This document shows positions 50,380 through 58,844 of a stretch of 64,000 nt of DNA, in pieces. The notes beneath the pieces were generated by a model. The model did not search any database, was not told the origin of the DNA, and saw nothing but the letters and a program-made list of their open reading frames with translations. The translations under genes and the position numbers were made by a program. Source of the DNA: an uncultured Isoptericola sp. (GTDB lineage: Bacteria > Actinomycetota > Actinomycetes > Actinomycetales > Cellulomonadaceae). How positions within the stretch are numbered: position 1 is the first letter of the stretch; the number at the start of each line of letters is the position of its first letter. The DNA lies in contig CANMFP010000007.1 in assembly GCA_947497265.1 (NCBI GenBank), forward strand, positions 62,001 to 126,000. The letters are read 5' to 3'.

Positions 50380-51426
50380 GCTCGTCGCGGCGGCACGTCG
50401 GCGCCGGAGCGTCGGCAGGGTGGCCACCGCGACGCCCGCCAGGGCCAGGGCGCCACCGAGCAGCGCGGCCGGAGCGGGCACCTCCGCGAGGAGTGCCCAC
50501 GACAGCAGGACGACGACGGCCGGCACCGCGTAGGTCGTGGCGGCGGTGCGCCCGGCGCTCGCTCGCGTCAGCACGTACCCCCAGGTGCTGAACGCGATCG
50601 CCGTGGGGAAGACCCCGAGGTAGACGATGCCGAGCACGGTCGACGTCGTTGCCCCGGACACCTGGCTCACCAGGCCCGGCAGGAACGGCAGGGAGGCCAC
50701 CGTGCCGGCGAGGCAGCCCAGCCAGGTCATGGTGAGGGCGTCGACACGGGGCAGCAGCCGCTTCTGGAGCGTCGCGGCGCCCGCGTACAGGACGGCGGAG
50801 ACGAGGCCCAGCACGACGCCGACGGCATCGAACCGGCCCGAGGAGGTCGTGGTGGCGATGACGACGACGCCGGCGAACGCCACGGCGATCCCGACCAGGA
50901 GCCGTCGAGGGAACCCCTCGCCCAGGAGCGCGCCGGCGAGGACGGCGACGAGCATCGGGGCGATGTTCACCAGCAGGGCGGTCGTACCGGCGTCCAGGTG
51001 CTGCTCGGCGGCGTTCAGCGTGAGGTTGTACGCGCCGAACCAGGCCACGCCCCAGACCAGGACGAGGAGCAGCACGCGTCCGCGCGGGACCGCCGTCCGC
51101 CCAGGGCCGGCCGGCACGCCGGTGGTGGCCGGCACGCTCGTGGTGGCAGCGCGGGCGCGTCGGCGGGCGCGCACGACGAGGAGCATCGCCGTCAGCGCGA
51201 CGCTGCCCACGGCGACGCGGCCGAGGGTCAGGGGGCCGGGGTCGACGTCGTGGCCGACGGCGCGGATCGCGACGAAGGCCGAGGCCCAGAGCAGCACGGT
51301 GACGGTCATGGCGGCGGCCGTCAGACGTCCGGCGCGGCGGGTCGTGGCGCTGGGTCCGGTGGCGCGAGGTGCCGTGGCGCGGGGTCCCGTGGCGGGCGCG
51401 GTCGCTGCGGTGCTGCTCGTGGTCAT
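50371..51426 (-). CDS. EamA-family (DMT) transporter
   Basis: 351 residues with ten hydrophobic segments and two EamA repeats ('VLLWASAFVAIRAVGHDVDPGPLTLGRV' and 'GLVSAVLYAGAATLQKRLL'; 'LVNIAPMLVAVLAGALLGEGFP' ends the first). The N-terminal ~30 residues are a T/A/P-rich repeat-like segment ('ATGPRATAPRATGPSAT') outside the membrane. It probably exports small metabolites. ATG 51426 is the first start in the frame with a sensible N-terminus. It is divergent from a LysR gene and overlaps the end of the ECF42 gene by 9 bp. Confidence 0.87.
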   Translation of the reverse strand: MTTSSTAATAPATGPRATAPRATGPSATTRRAGRLTAAAMTVTVLLWASAFVAIRAVGHDVDPGPLTLGRVAVGSVALTAMLLVVRARRRARAATTSVPATTGVPAGPGRTAVPRGRVLLLVLVWGVAWFGAYNLTLNAAEQHLDAGTTALLVNIAPMLVAVLAGALLGEGFPRRLLVGIAVAFAGVVVIATTTSSGRFDAVGVVLGLVSAVLYAGAATLQKRLLPRVDALTMTWLGCLAGTVASLPFLPGLVSQVSGATTSTVLGIVYLGVFPTAIAFSTWGYVLTRASAGRTAATTYAVPAVVVLLSWALLAEVPAPAALLGGALALAGVAVATLPTLRRRRAAATSSA

Positions 51427-51508
51427 GTATCGATGGTGGACCGAGCGAAGGTTCAGCACCAGTCCCGATATCTATCGCATCATTCAGTACCGCTGTATTG
51501 TTTATGGC

Positions 51509-52402
51509 ATGCTGGACGTCCACCGCCTGCGCATCTTCCGCTCCGTCGTGGCGAGCGGCTCCGTGGCCGCGGCCGCCGCCAACCTCGGCTACACGCCGTC
51601 GGCCGTGAGCCAGCACGTCTCCGCCCTGCAGCGCGAGACCGGCCTGCAGCTCGTCGCCCGGCACGGCCGCGGCGTGCGGCCCACCGCGGCCGGCGAGGCG
51701 CTCGCGGCCCAGGCCGACGGGGTCCTCGCGCGGCTCGGCGAGGCCGAGTCGTTCATCGCCGACCTCCGCTCGGGCCGCACCGGACGGCTCTCCATCGCGT
51801 ACTTCGCCTCCGTCGGGGCGGCCTGGCTGCCGCGCGTGGTCAGCACGCTCACCGACAGGTTCCCCGGGCTGCGCCTCGAGCTCGAGCTGCGCGAGGACGT
51901 GCCGACCGACGCTGCGCAGCGCGCCGATCTCCAGGTCGCCGTCGCCCGGCGCGGGTACGAGCCCGGCCAGGGCTTCACGGCGCACCACCTGCTCGACGAC
52001 CCGTACGTCGCCGTCCTGCCGGTGGACCACCCGTTCGCCGGCCGCGACGAGGTCGAGCTGGCCGAGCTCGCCGACGACGCCTGGATCGACAACGACTTCG
52101 CCCGCGGCTGGTGCCGCCGCAACCTCCTCGAGGCCTGCCGTGCGGCCGGGTTCAGCCCGGCGTTCCGCGTCGAGGCGCACGACTACCCGACCGCGCTGGC
52201 CTTCGTCGCGGCCGGGATCGGTATCACCGTGCTCCCCGAGCTCGGCGCCGTGCACCTGCCACCGGGGACGATCGGCGTCCCCGCCGTGCGTCCCACGCCC
52301 TCGCGGACCATCTACGCGGTGGTGCAGGACGCCGTCGCCCACACGCCGCCGGTCCGCGCCGCGGTGGACGTGCTGCGCGAGGTGGCCGGCGACCCCGCGT
52401 AG
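51509..52402 (+). CDS. LysR-family transcriptional regulator
   Basis: 297 residues. 'LDVHRLRIFRSVVASGSVAAAAANLGYTPSAVSQHVSALQRETG' is the LysR winged helix, and the effector domain has 'IAYFASVGAAWLPRVVSTLTDRFPGL' and 'LAFVAAGIGITVLPEL'. It is divergent from the EamA transporter, its likely target. ATG 51509 is 7 nt after TATTGT, which has a TG extension, and has no Shine-Dalgarno sequence, so a leaderless message is likely. The 82-bp spacer is unusually AT-rich for this genome. Confidence 0.9.
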   Translation: MLDVHRLRIFRSVVASGSVAAAAANLGYTPSAVSQHVSALQRETGLQLVARHGRGVRPTAAGEALAAQADGVLARLGEAESFIADLRSGRTGRLSIAYFASVGAAWLPRVVSTLTDRFPGLRLELELREDVPTDAAQRADLQVAVARRGYEPGQGFTAHHLLDDPYVAVLPVDHPFAGRDEVELAELADDAWIDNDFARGWCRRNLLEACRAAGFSPAFRVEAHDYPTALAFVAAGIGITVLPELGAVHLPPGTIGVPAVRPTPSRTIYAVVQDAVAHTPPVRAAVDVLREVAGDPA

Positions 52403-52467
52403 GCTTGACGCGCACCTGCCGCAGGGAGACACGACCCGCGGCTCCCCGAGAACGGATGAGGTATCCC

Positions 52468-52869
52468 GTGACCACGCTCCCCACCGCCACCGGCTCGTTC
52501 GGCGACAAGCCCGAGATCACGTTCCCGGAGGGCGACGCGCCGACCGGTCTGCAGGTGCAGGTCCTCGCCGAGGGCGACGGGCCCGTCGTCGACGCCGGCC
52601 GCACCATCGTCGTGAACTACCTCGGCCAGACCTGGGGCGGCGACGTCTTCGACAACTCCTGGGACCGCGGTCAGACGATCGACTTCCCGATCGGCGTGGG
52701 CGCCGTCATCGGCGGCTGGGACAAGGGCCTCGTGGGCCGCAACGTGGGCGACCGCGTGCTGCTGTCCATCCCGGCCGAGCACGGCTACGGCTCGCGCGGC
52801 GTGCCGCAGGCCGGCATCCCCGGCGGTGCGACGCTGGTCTTCGTCGTCGACGTCGTGGGCGTGCGCTGA
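52468..52869 (+). CDS. FKBP-type peptidyl-prolyl isomerase
   Basis: 133 residues, one FKBP domain: 'ADAPTGLQVQVLAEGDGPVVDAGRTIVVNYLGQTWGGDVFDNSW' in pieces, 'TIDFPIGVGAVIGGWDKGLVGRNVGDRVLLSIPAEHGYG' and 'IPGGATLVFVVDVVGVR' with the active-site FD, VIxGW and GYG positions. It catalyses proline cis-trans isomerisation in folding. There is no signal peptide. GTG 52468 is favoured by GAGG 8 nt upstream; an in-frame ATG at 52456 is also possible. Confidence 0.93.
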   Translation: MTTLPTATGSFGDKPEITFPEGDAPTGLQVQVLAEGDGPVVDAGRTIVVNYLGQTWGGDVFDNSWDRGQTIDFPIGVGAVIGGWDKGLVGRNVGDRVLLSIPAEHGYGSRGVPQAGIPGGATLVFVVDVVGVR

Positions 52870-52951
52870 GCGTTCTTGGTTTCGAGCGCCCCGCTCTTGT
52901 GTGTCCGGCTCAGCCTCGTCCACCACGCGAGGGGTTGGGGGTGTGGAGGGG

Positions 52952-54187
52952 TCAGGGCTTGCGGGAGCGGGTGACCGTGAAGCGGGGGTCCTGGGCCACG
53001 TGCTCCGTGGGGCCGACGGCGCGGGCCAGCGAGCCGCGGTAGCGCAGCTTCGTGTTGAACACGCACCACAGCTCGCCGCCCGGCCGCAGGATCCGGCCCG
53101 CGGTCGCGAACATCCGGTGCGCCGCGTCCGTGCTCACCGCCGCCCGGTCGTGGAACGGCGGGTTGAGCAGCACGAGGTCCGCGCTCGCGTCGGGCAGGTC
53201 GTCGCCCGCGTCGCTCCTCGTCACGGTGCCCTCCACGCCGTTCGCCGCCAGGGTGGCCCGGGCGGAGGCGACCGCCGCCGCCGAGCGGTCGGTGCCGATC
53301 ACCCGGGCGTCCGGGTAGCGGCGACCCAGCACCACCGCGAGCAGCCCGGTGCCGGAGCCGAGGTCGACGGCGTCCCGCACCCGGGAGGCCGCGGGCCAGC
53401 GCCCTGCGGTGCTCAGCAGGAACCGGGTGCCGTGATCGAGCCCTGTGCCGGCGAAGGTGCCCCCGTGCGCGACGACCTCGACGTGCTCGGCCGGGACGGC
53501 GCCGTCGTGCGTGGGGGTGGCCGCCGCCAGCAGCTCGGGATCCGTGAGGCGCTCGCGGGCCGGGTAGAGCGGTGCGGCCGAGCGGGCCTCGGGCCGGGGG
53601 GTCGAGGCGACCAGGGCGCGGGACTTGCTGCGCGCCAGGGTGGCGTGCACGGACTCGAACCGGTCGCCGAGCACGTCGTTCATGGCGCGCGTCATGTGCT
53701 TGATGCGGCCGCCGCCGATGAGCGTGACGTCGTCGGCGGCGTACCGGGCGACGGCCTCCGCGATCTCGGTGAGCTCGCCCAGCGACTTGGGGAGCTGCAG
53801 CAGCACGAGCCGGGCGCCGTCGAGCAGGGTGGGGCCGAGGCCGTCCGACGTTGCGATGCGGCCGTGTACGTCCTCCGGGCCGAGCGCGTCCTGCGACCGG
53901 GAGGCGTTGTGGAGCGTCGCCGTCTCGGAGTCGACCGTGTCGTGGTGGGCGCGGACCGTGTCGGCCCCGAGCGCCAGCGCGCCCAGCGTCAGCGCGCCGA
54001 ACCGGTCACCGATGACGACGACGCCGCGCGGCCCGGCGTCCGCGACGAGCGGTGCCGCCTCGGTCAGCAGAAGACGGTCGGTGGCGTCCACGGCGACGGG
54101 CGCGTCGGGGCGCGTGCCGTCGTCGGGCCACGGGACCAGCCGGTCGAGCAGGGCGGTCAACGACGGGGGAGCGGCGGGGGAGGTCAC
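52952..54187 (-). CDS. RlmG/RsmC-like guanine-N2 methyltransferase
   Basis: 411 residues with two domains. The N-terminal half (~1-200) is the degenerate domain of RlmG/RsmC ('GPRGVVVIGDRFGALTLGAL', 'LVLLQLPKSLGELTEIAEAV'). The C-terminal SAM domain has 'AVDLGSGTGLLAVVLGRRYPDARVIGTDRS' and the catalytic 'LVLLNPPFHD' (NPPF). It probably methylates a guanine in rRNA. GTG 54187 is preferred because TACGGT ends 6 nt before it; ATGs 54211 and 54223 would overlap the divergent gene. Exact rRNA target is not certain. Confidence 0.87.
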   Translation of the reverse strand: MTSPAAPPSLTALLDRLVPWPDDGTRPDAPVAVDATDRLLLTEAAPLVADAGPRGVVVIGDRFGALTLGALALGADTVRAHHDTVDSETATLHNASRSQDALGPEDVHGRIATSDGLGPTLLDGARLVLLQLPKSLGELTEIAEAVARYAADDVTLIGGGRIKHMTRAMNDVLGDRFESVHATLARSKSRALVASTPRPEARSAAPLYPARERLTDPELLAAATPTHDGAVPAEHVEVVAHGGTFAGTGLDHGTRFLLSTAGRWPAASRVRDAVDLGSGTGLLAVVLGRRYPDARVIGTDRSAAAVASARATLAANGVEGTVTRSDAGDDLPDASADLVLLNPPFHDRAAVSTDAAHRMFATAGRILRPGGELWCVFNTKLRYRGSLARAVGPTEHVAQDPRFTVTRSRKP

Positions 54188-54193
54188 GGGACG

Positions 54194-54203
54194 ACCGTAG
54201 TCT
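54194..54203. promoter_or_regulatory. Overlapping divergent -10 boxes
   Basis: TACGGT (minus strand, 54199-54194) serves the methyltransferase start at 54187, and TAGTCT (plus, 54198-54203) serves the start at 54210. The two share two bases and each ends 6 nt before its start codon, so the pair of leaderless genes would share a 22-bp intergenic space. Confidence 0.5.
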
Positions 54204-54209
54204 GGCCGC

Positions 54210-54551
54210 ATGGACGAAGCCACGTCGTCGGACGCCCGGGTGACCGTGACCTACTGCACGCAGTGCCGCTGGTTGATGCGCGCTGCGTGGGTCGCCCAGG
54301 AGCTGCTGCAGACGTTCCGTACGCGGCTCGGCGAGGTCGCGCTCGTGCCGGGGACGGGCGGGGTGTTCCGCGTGGAGCTGGTGCCGTCGTCGGGCGCGGA
54401 GCCGGTGCTGCTCTGGGATCGCAAGGCGGAGGGCGGGTTCCCGGAGATCCCACCGCTCAAGAAGGCGATCCGGGACGCCGTCGCGCCGGATCTGGCGCTG
54501 GGGCACACGGACCGGGTCGCCGGGACGGATCAGGTGCCCGGGGAGGGCTGA
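54210..54551 (+). CDS. SelT/SelW/SelH-like Rdx family protein
   Basis: 113 residues with a thioredoxin-like CxxC (C16, C19) in 'VTVTYCTQCRWLMRAAWVAQELLQTF', the Rdx-type fold seen in SelW/SelT proteins but with cysteine in place of selenocysteine. The middle 'LLWDRKAEGGFPEIPPLKKAIRDAV' is conserved in the bacterial members. It probably acts in redox reactions. ATG 54210 has no ribosome site but TAGTCT ends 6 nt upstream (leaderless). It is divergent from the methyltransferase gene. Confidence 0.87.
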   Translation: MDEATSSDARVTVTYCTQCRWLMRAAWVAQELLQTFRTRLGEVALVPGTGGVFRVELVPSSGAEPVLLWDRKAEGGFPEIPPLKKAIRDAVAPDLALGHTDRVAGTDQVPGEG

Positions 54552-54585
54552 TCTCTGCCGTCCAGATCGCGCCGCGGCCGGCGGA

Positions 54586-54993
54586 TCAGCGGTTCTCGCG
54601 GGCTTCCTTCTTCGCGGCCTGCGCAGCCTCGGCCGCGACCCGCTCCTCCTCGGCACGCACCTTCTCGGCCGTCTCGCGCTCGCGGACCAGCCACTCGGGC
54701 GGGTCTCCGCGCAGCTCGTTGATCTGCTCGGTGGTGAGCGGGTCGGTGATGCCGCCGCGCGCCAGCCCGGCGATCGAGACGCCCAGGCGGCCGGCGACGA
54801 CGGGCCGCGGGTGCGGTCCGTTCCGGCGCAGCTCGGAGAGCCACTCGGGCGGCTGCTCCTCGAGCTTCTCGAGCTCGGCGCGCGTGATCCCGTGCTCCTG
54901 GAACTCCGGCGGCGTGGCGGGCAGGTACACCCCGAGCTTCTTCGCCGCGTTCGTCGGCTTGAGGATCTGCTGGGAGAAGGGGGTTCCGGCCAT
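54586..54993 (-). CDS. DUF5997 family protein
   Basis: 135 residues. 'FSQQILKPTNAAKKLGVYLPATPPEFQEHGITRAEL' is the characteristic N-terminal block, then 'PPEWLSELRRNGPHPRPVVAGRLGVSIAGLARGG' and an alanine/glutamate-rich coiled C-terminus. It matches DUF5997, found in actinobacteria next to a LysR-like effector-domain protein; function unknown. ATG 54993 has TACGCT 6 nt upstream. It is divergent from the LysR-like gene with a 52-bp spacer, whose -10 boxes are TACGCT (minus) and TAACCT (plus). Confidence 0.85.
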   Translation of the reverse strand: MAGTPFSQQILKPTNAAKKLGVYLPATPPEFQEHGITRAELEKLEEQPPEWLSELRRNGPHPRPVVAGRLGVSIAGLARGGITDPLTTEQINELRGDPPEWLVRERETAEKVRAEEERVAAEAAQAAKKEARENR

Positions 54994-55045
54994 GGGGCCA
55001 GCGTAGTCGCCGGTGGGCGGCCGACGCGCCCCGTAACCTGGTCGC

Positions 55046-55981
55046 GTGAGCGACGACACCCGCCCCGCGCCGGGCGACACCGGGGCCGACGACGGCGGTC
55101 CTGGCCCGGAGGAGGGTCCCCGGTTCCGACTGGGCTACGTCCCCGGGGCGACTCCCGGCAAGTGGGCGAGGACCTGGCGGGAGCGGGTCCCTGAGGTCCA
55201 CCTCGAGCTGGTCCAGGTGCAGGCTGCCGACGTCCCGTCCGCCCTGCGCGACGTCGAGGTGGACGCCGCGATCGGCCGCCTGCCCGTCGACAAGGACGTC
55301 TTCCACGCCATCCGGCTGTACGACGAGCTGCCCGTGGTGGTCGTCTCCCGCGACCACCTGCTGGCTGCGACGGAGGACGACGAACGGGTCACGGTCGACG
55401 ACCTGGCCGACGACGTACTGTGGGTGCCCCGCGACGACGTCCTGTTCGGCCCCGTCGACGGCGGCGGTGTCGACCGTCCGGGCCGGCGGCCCGAGGCCTA
55501 CGACGACGGGACCGGCACCCTGGTGGAAACCGAGCCGGGGACCACCGAGGAGGCGGTCGCGTGGGCCGCCGCAGGGTCCGGCGTCGTGGTGGTGCCGATG
55601 TCCCTCGCGCGGCTGCACCACCGCAAGGACGTGGTGACGCGGGTCGTCGAGGGCGTCCCCGACGCGCCCGTGGGGCTGGTGTGGCGGCGGGACGGGCTGG
55701 CCGTCGACGTCGCGGAGCTCGTGGAGGAGATGGTCGGGATCGTCCGCGGCCGGACGGCCAACAGTTCACGGGGCCGAGGTGGGCACGCCGCCGGGGCCGA
55801 GGCCGACGTGAAGGGTGCGGCGAAGTCACGGGCAAGCTCGTCGGGACGCCAGGGCGGCACCGCGAAGGGCGGCTCGGCGAAGGGCGGCTCGGGCCGGGGG
55901 AGCGCGGGGGCGTCGGGCCGCTCGTCGCGCGGCCGGGGTCGCCCGGGCGGCACCGGGCAGGGCCGGCGCCGCAAGCGGTGA
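55046..55981 (+). CDS. LysR-type effector-binding domain protein without the HTH, with a basic AT-hook-like tail
   Basis: 311 residues. About residues 26-240 form a periplasmic-binding-like LysR effector domain ('FRLGYVPGATPGKWARTWRERVPEVHLELVQ' in pieces, 'AAIGRLPVDKDVFHAIRLYDELPVVVVSRDHLLA', 'EEAVAWAAAGSGVVVVPMSLARL'). There is no N-terminal winged helix. The C-terminal ~70 residues are rich in G, S, K and R and end with 'RGRGRPGG' and 'GRRRKR', resembling an AT-hook. It could bind a ligand and DNA, or partner DUF5997. GTG 55046 lies 6 nt after TAACCT, with no ribosome site. Confidence 0.83.
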   Translation: MSDDTRPAPGDTGADDGGPGPEEGPRFRLGYVPGATPGKWARTWRERVPEVHLELVQVQAADVPSALRDVEVDAAIGRLPVDKDVFHAIRLYDELPVVVVSRDHLLAATEDDERVTVDDLADDVLWVPRDDVLFGPVDGGGVDRPGRRPEAYDDGTGTLVETEPGTTEEAVAWAAAGSGVVVVPMSLARLHHRKDVVTRVVEGVPDAPVGLVWRRDGLAVDVAELVEEMVGIVRGRTANSSRGRGGHAAGAEADVKGAAKSRASSSGRQGGTAKGGSAKGGSGRGSAGASGRSSRGRGRPGGTGQGRRRKR

Positions 55982-55983
55982 CC

Positions 55984-56037
55984 GTCGCCGACGGGGAGCA
56001 GGGTCGGGCGTCAGGTCCGGGGCTCCTGGTCGGCGAC
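55984..56037. terminator. Hairpin terminator between LysR-like and ligase genes
   Basis: GTCGCCGAC (55984-55992) with GTCGGCGAC (56029-56037) and inner GGAGC (55995-55999) with GCTCC (56022-56026). It lies between convergent stops. Confidence 0.6.
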
Positions 56038-56045
56038 GCTCCCGG

Positions 56046-57602
56046 CTACGTGCGCAGCGAGCGCACCGTGTCGAGCGTGTCCGCCTCGTCGGCGGTCTTG
56101 TCGTCGCGGTAGCGGACGACCCGCGCGAACCGCAGGGCGACGCCGCCGGGGTAGCGGGGGGACCGCTGCACCCCGTCGAAGGCGATCTCGACGACCTGCT
56201 CGGGGCGCACCCGGACGACGTACCCGTCGGTGGGTCCGTCGGCGAGCTCGGTGAAGCGCTCGGTCTGCCAGGCCAGCATCTGGTCCGTCATCCCCTTGAA
56301 CGTCTTGCCCAGCATCACGAGCTCGCCGGTGGCGGGGTCGCGCGCGCCGAGGTGGATGTTGGACAGCCAGCCCTGGCGGCGGCCGGAGCCCCGCTCGACG
56401 GCGAGCACCACGAGGTCGAGCGTGTGCCGCGGCTTGACCTTGACCCAGGCACCGCCGCGCCGCCCGGCGTCGTACGGGGCGTCGAGCGACTTGAGCACGA
56501 GCCCTTCGTGCCCGCCGGACACCGTGTCGTCGAAGAACGCCTGGACGGCGTCCGGGTCGGCGGACACGAGGCGGGGCGCGACGGCGGAGGGCGGGGCGGC
56601 GCTGTCGAGCGCGGCCAGGCGGTCGGCGGCCGGCGCGTCGAGGAGGTCGGTCCCGTCCAGGTGCAGGACGTCGAAGAAGTAGACGCTCAGCGGCGTCCGC
56701 CCCTGGTGGCTCTCGGCGTCGTGGCTGCCGGTGCGCGCGGCGGTCTCCTGGAAGGCTCGCGGCCGTCCGGTCTCGTCCAGGGCGATGGCCTCGCCGTCGA
56801 GCACGGCCGACTCGATCGCGAGGGAGCGTGCCAGCGCCACGACCTCCGGCAGCCGTTCGGTGACGTCGTCGAGCGAACGGGTGAACACGGCGACGTCGTC
56901 ACCGTCCTTGTGCAGCTGGATGCGGATGCCGTCGAGCTTGGTGTCCGCCGCGACCGCAGCGCCCTCGAACTTCTCGAGCGCGGCGCCGACGTCGGGAGCC
57001 GAGGAGGCGAGCATGGGACGGACGGGGCGGCCCACCTGGAGGCGGAAGGACTCGAGCGCCTCCGTGCCGTCCGTGAGCGCTGCCCGGGCGATCGGCCCGG
57101 AGAGGGCGCTGAACATCGCGGCCCGGCGCACTGCCTTGAGCGGGACGTCCGCCGCGGTGGCGATGGCGTCCAGCAGCAGCGAGTCGAGGGCGCCCTGTCG
57201 TAGCTCGCCGAGCACGAGCCCGGTGAGGAAGCGTTGCTCGTCGGGCGTGGCGCGCGAGTAGAGGTTGGACAGCGCGCCCGCCCGGGCCGCCTGGGAGCCG
57301 GGGCCCTGCAGGTGGGACAGGGCCTCGAGGGCTTCGTCGACCTCGACGGGGGTGAGGCTCGGCGTCCTCGCCGCGGGCGGCGGGTCGCTGAGGGATCGGT
57401 ACCCGACCCCGGTGCGGCGCTGGCGTGCCCGGCCGGACAGGTAGGAGGCCACGACCTCGATCTCGGTGCCTCGCTGCTCGGTCGGCACGTCGTCCCGCTC
57501 TGCCGCGGAGCGCAGGGCCTCGGCCAGCAGCTCGCGCTTGCGCAGGCGGGAGCGTGTCGCGGCGACCGCGGCGTGGGTCTTCACGAGCTCGGCGAGCAGC
57601 AC
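56046..57602 (-). CDS. ATP-dependent DNA ligase
   Basis: 518 residues. The N-terminal DNA-binding domain (~1-190) precedes the adenylation domain with the nucleophile lysine in 'AADTKLDGIRIQLH' (motif I KxDG; ~residue 220) and motif III-IV 'SAVLDGEAIALD', motif V 'EGLVLKSLDAPYDAG' and 'WVKVKPRHTLDLVVLAVERG'. The OB-fold domain follows. It joins DNA ends and is the second, ATP-dependent ligase besides LigA. GTG 57602 is the usual start; the ribosome site is weak. It stands alone, not next to Ku or LigD. Confidence 0.92.
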   Translation of the reverse strand: MLLAELVKTHAAVAATRSRLRKRELLAEALRSAAERDDVPTEQRGTEIEVVASYLSGRARQRRTGVGYRSLSDPPPAARTPSLTPVEVDEALEALSHLQGPGSQAARAGALSNLYSRATPDEQRFLTGLVLGELRQGALDSLLLDAIATAADVPLKAVRRAAMFSALSGPIARAALTDGTEALESFRLQVGRPVRPMLASSAPDVGAALEKFEGAAVAADTKLDGIRIQLHKDGDDVAVFTRSLDDVTERLPEVVALARSLAIESAVLDGEAIALDETGRPRAFQETAARTGSHDAESHQGRTPLSVYFFDVLHLDGTDLLDAPAADRLAALDSAAPPSAVAPRLVSADPDAVQAFFDDTVSGGHEGLVLKSLDAPYDAGRRGGAWVKVKPRHTLDLVVLAVERGSGRRQGWLSNIHLGARDPATGELVMLGKTFKGMTDQMLAWQTERFTELADGPTDGYVVRVRPEQVVEIAFDGVQRSPRYPGGVALRFARVVRYRDDKTADEADTLDTVRSLRT

Positions 57603-57689
57603 CGTCCCATCGTGGCAGCGAGCACCGACACCCGCGAAGCAGTACCTGCTGGCCTGCGGAGGTGCCGGGGGTCCGCGGTGCCGGAGGTG

Positions 57690-58073
57690 CTACTTCGCGG
57701 CGGCTGTGGCGTGCTCGGCGTCGTAACCGGCGCGCGACGCCAGGACGTCGCCGGCGTGGGCGAGGGTCCACCGCTCGATCGCGCGGATCGGCTCGAGGGC
57801 GCCCTGACCGGCGTCGGTGAGGGCGTACTCGACGCGCGGTGGCACCTCCGCGTGGACGGTGCGGGCGACGAGACCGTCGCGCTCGAGGCCGCGGAGGGTC
57901 TGCGTCAGCATCTTCTGGGACACGCCGTCGACACGGTGGGCGAGCGCGGTGAAGCGCAGCGGGCCGCCGTCGAGCGCACCGAGCACCAGCACCGACCACC
58001 GGTCGGCGATGCGGTCCAGGACGGTGCGGCTCGGGCAGCCGCGCTGGTACGGGTCGAACGGGAGCTGGGTCAC
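57690..58073 (-). CDS. HxlR-family regulator
   Basis: 127 residues: 'RGCPSRTVLDRIADRWSVLVLGALDGGPLRFTALAHRVDGVSQKMLTQTLRGLERDGLVART' is the HxlR winged-helix domain with the conserved N-terminal cysteine, followed by 'VPPRVEYALTDAGQGAL'. HxlR proteins respond to aldehydes or redox state; the single cysteine C13 could be the sensor. GTG 58073 has AAGGAGG. It is divergent from an NmrA-like oxidoreductase, the typical HxlR partner, through a spacer with CTCTCC/GGAGAG sites. Confidence 0.9.
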   Translation of the reverse strand: MTQLPFDPYQRGCPSRTVLDRIADRWSVLVLGALDGGPLRFTALAHRVDGVSQKMLTQTLRGLERDGLVARTVHAEVPPRVEYALTDAGQGALEPIRAIERWTLAHAGDVLASRAGYDAEHATAAAK

Positions 58074-58109
58074 GGTTCCTCCTTGCGAACCGCCAGTCTA
58101 CGACTTAAT

Positions 58110-58133
58110 CTCTCCGTTGGAGAGTGACTCTCC
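58110..58133. promoter_or_regulatory. HxlR-type operator array
   Basis: CTCTCC (58110-58115), GGAGAG (58119-58124) and CTCTCC (58128-58133), spaced by 3 bp each, form two overlapping inverted repeats between the divergent HxlR and NmrA-like genes. Confidence 0.55.
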
Positions 58134-58161
58134 GACAGTAACTATCAGAGGAGCACGTCAG

Positions 58162-58806
58162 ATGGCTCGCATCACCGTGATCGGCGGCACCGGCTACGCC
58201 GGCACCCACATCGTCCGGGAGGCCGTCGCGCGCGGTCACCAGGTCCGGTCCGTCAGCCGGTCGGTCCCTGCCGAGCAGGTCGACGGCGCCGAGTACACCG
58301 AGGGCTCCGTGCTCGACGACGCCACGATCGCCGCCGCGCTCGACGGCACAGACGTCGTCGTCGCCTCGGTGTCGCCCCGTGGGGACATGGCCGGGCAGGT
58401 CCGCCCGGCGTACGCGCGCCTCGCCGCCGCGGCCCAGGAGCGCGGCGTGCGCCTCGCCGTCGTCGGCGGTGCCTCGTCGCTGCACGTGGCCGAGGGTGGC
58501 CCGCGACTGCTCGACACCCCGGAGTTCCCGGACGCGTTCAAGGACGAGGCGAGGGAGTTCGCCGACATCCTCGACGACCTGCGCGCCGCGCCTGCCGCGC
58601 TCGACTGGTTCTACCTGAGCCCCGCCTCGACGTTCGGCGCCTACGCTCCCGGCGAGGACACCGGCAGCTACCGCGTCGGCGGCGACGTGCTGCTCACCGA
58701 CGACGCGGGGGACTCCGAGATCTCCGGCGGCGACTTCGCTCGCGCCGTCGTCGACGAGATCGAGGAGCCCGCCCACTGGCGCACCCGGTTCGCCGTGGCG
58801 CACTGA
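58162..58806 (+). CDS. NAD(P)-binding NmrA-like oxidoreductase
   Basis: 214 residues: Rossmann 'ARITVIGGTGYAGTHIVREAVARGHQVRSVSRS' (GGTGYAG at ~8-14), then 'AEYTEGSVLDDATIAAALDGTDVVVASVSP' and 'ALDWFYLSPASTFGAYAPGE'. It is an atypical short-chain dehydrogenase of the NmrA/NAD-dependent epimerase type, perhaps a quinone or aldehyde reductase. ATG 58162 follows AGAGGAG. It is the likely target of the divergent HxlR regulator. Confidence 0.88.
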   Translation: MARITVIGGTGYAGTHIVREAVARGHQVRSVSRSVPAEQVDGAEYTEGSVLDDATIAAALDGTDVVVASVSPRGDMAGQVRPAYARLAAAAQERGVRLAVVGGASSLHVAEGGPRLLDTPEFPDAFKDEAREFADILDDLRAAPAALDWFYLSPASTFGAYAPGEDTGSYRVGGDVLLTDDAGDSEISGGDFARAVVDEIEEPAHWRTRFAVAH

Positions 58807-58844
58807 GCCGTCCGGGCGGGCGCCTCGCGGGAGGGTCGTGCTGC

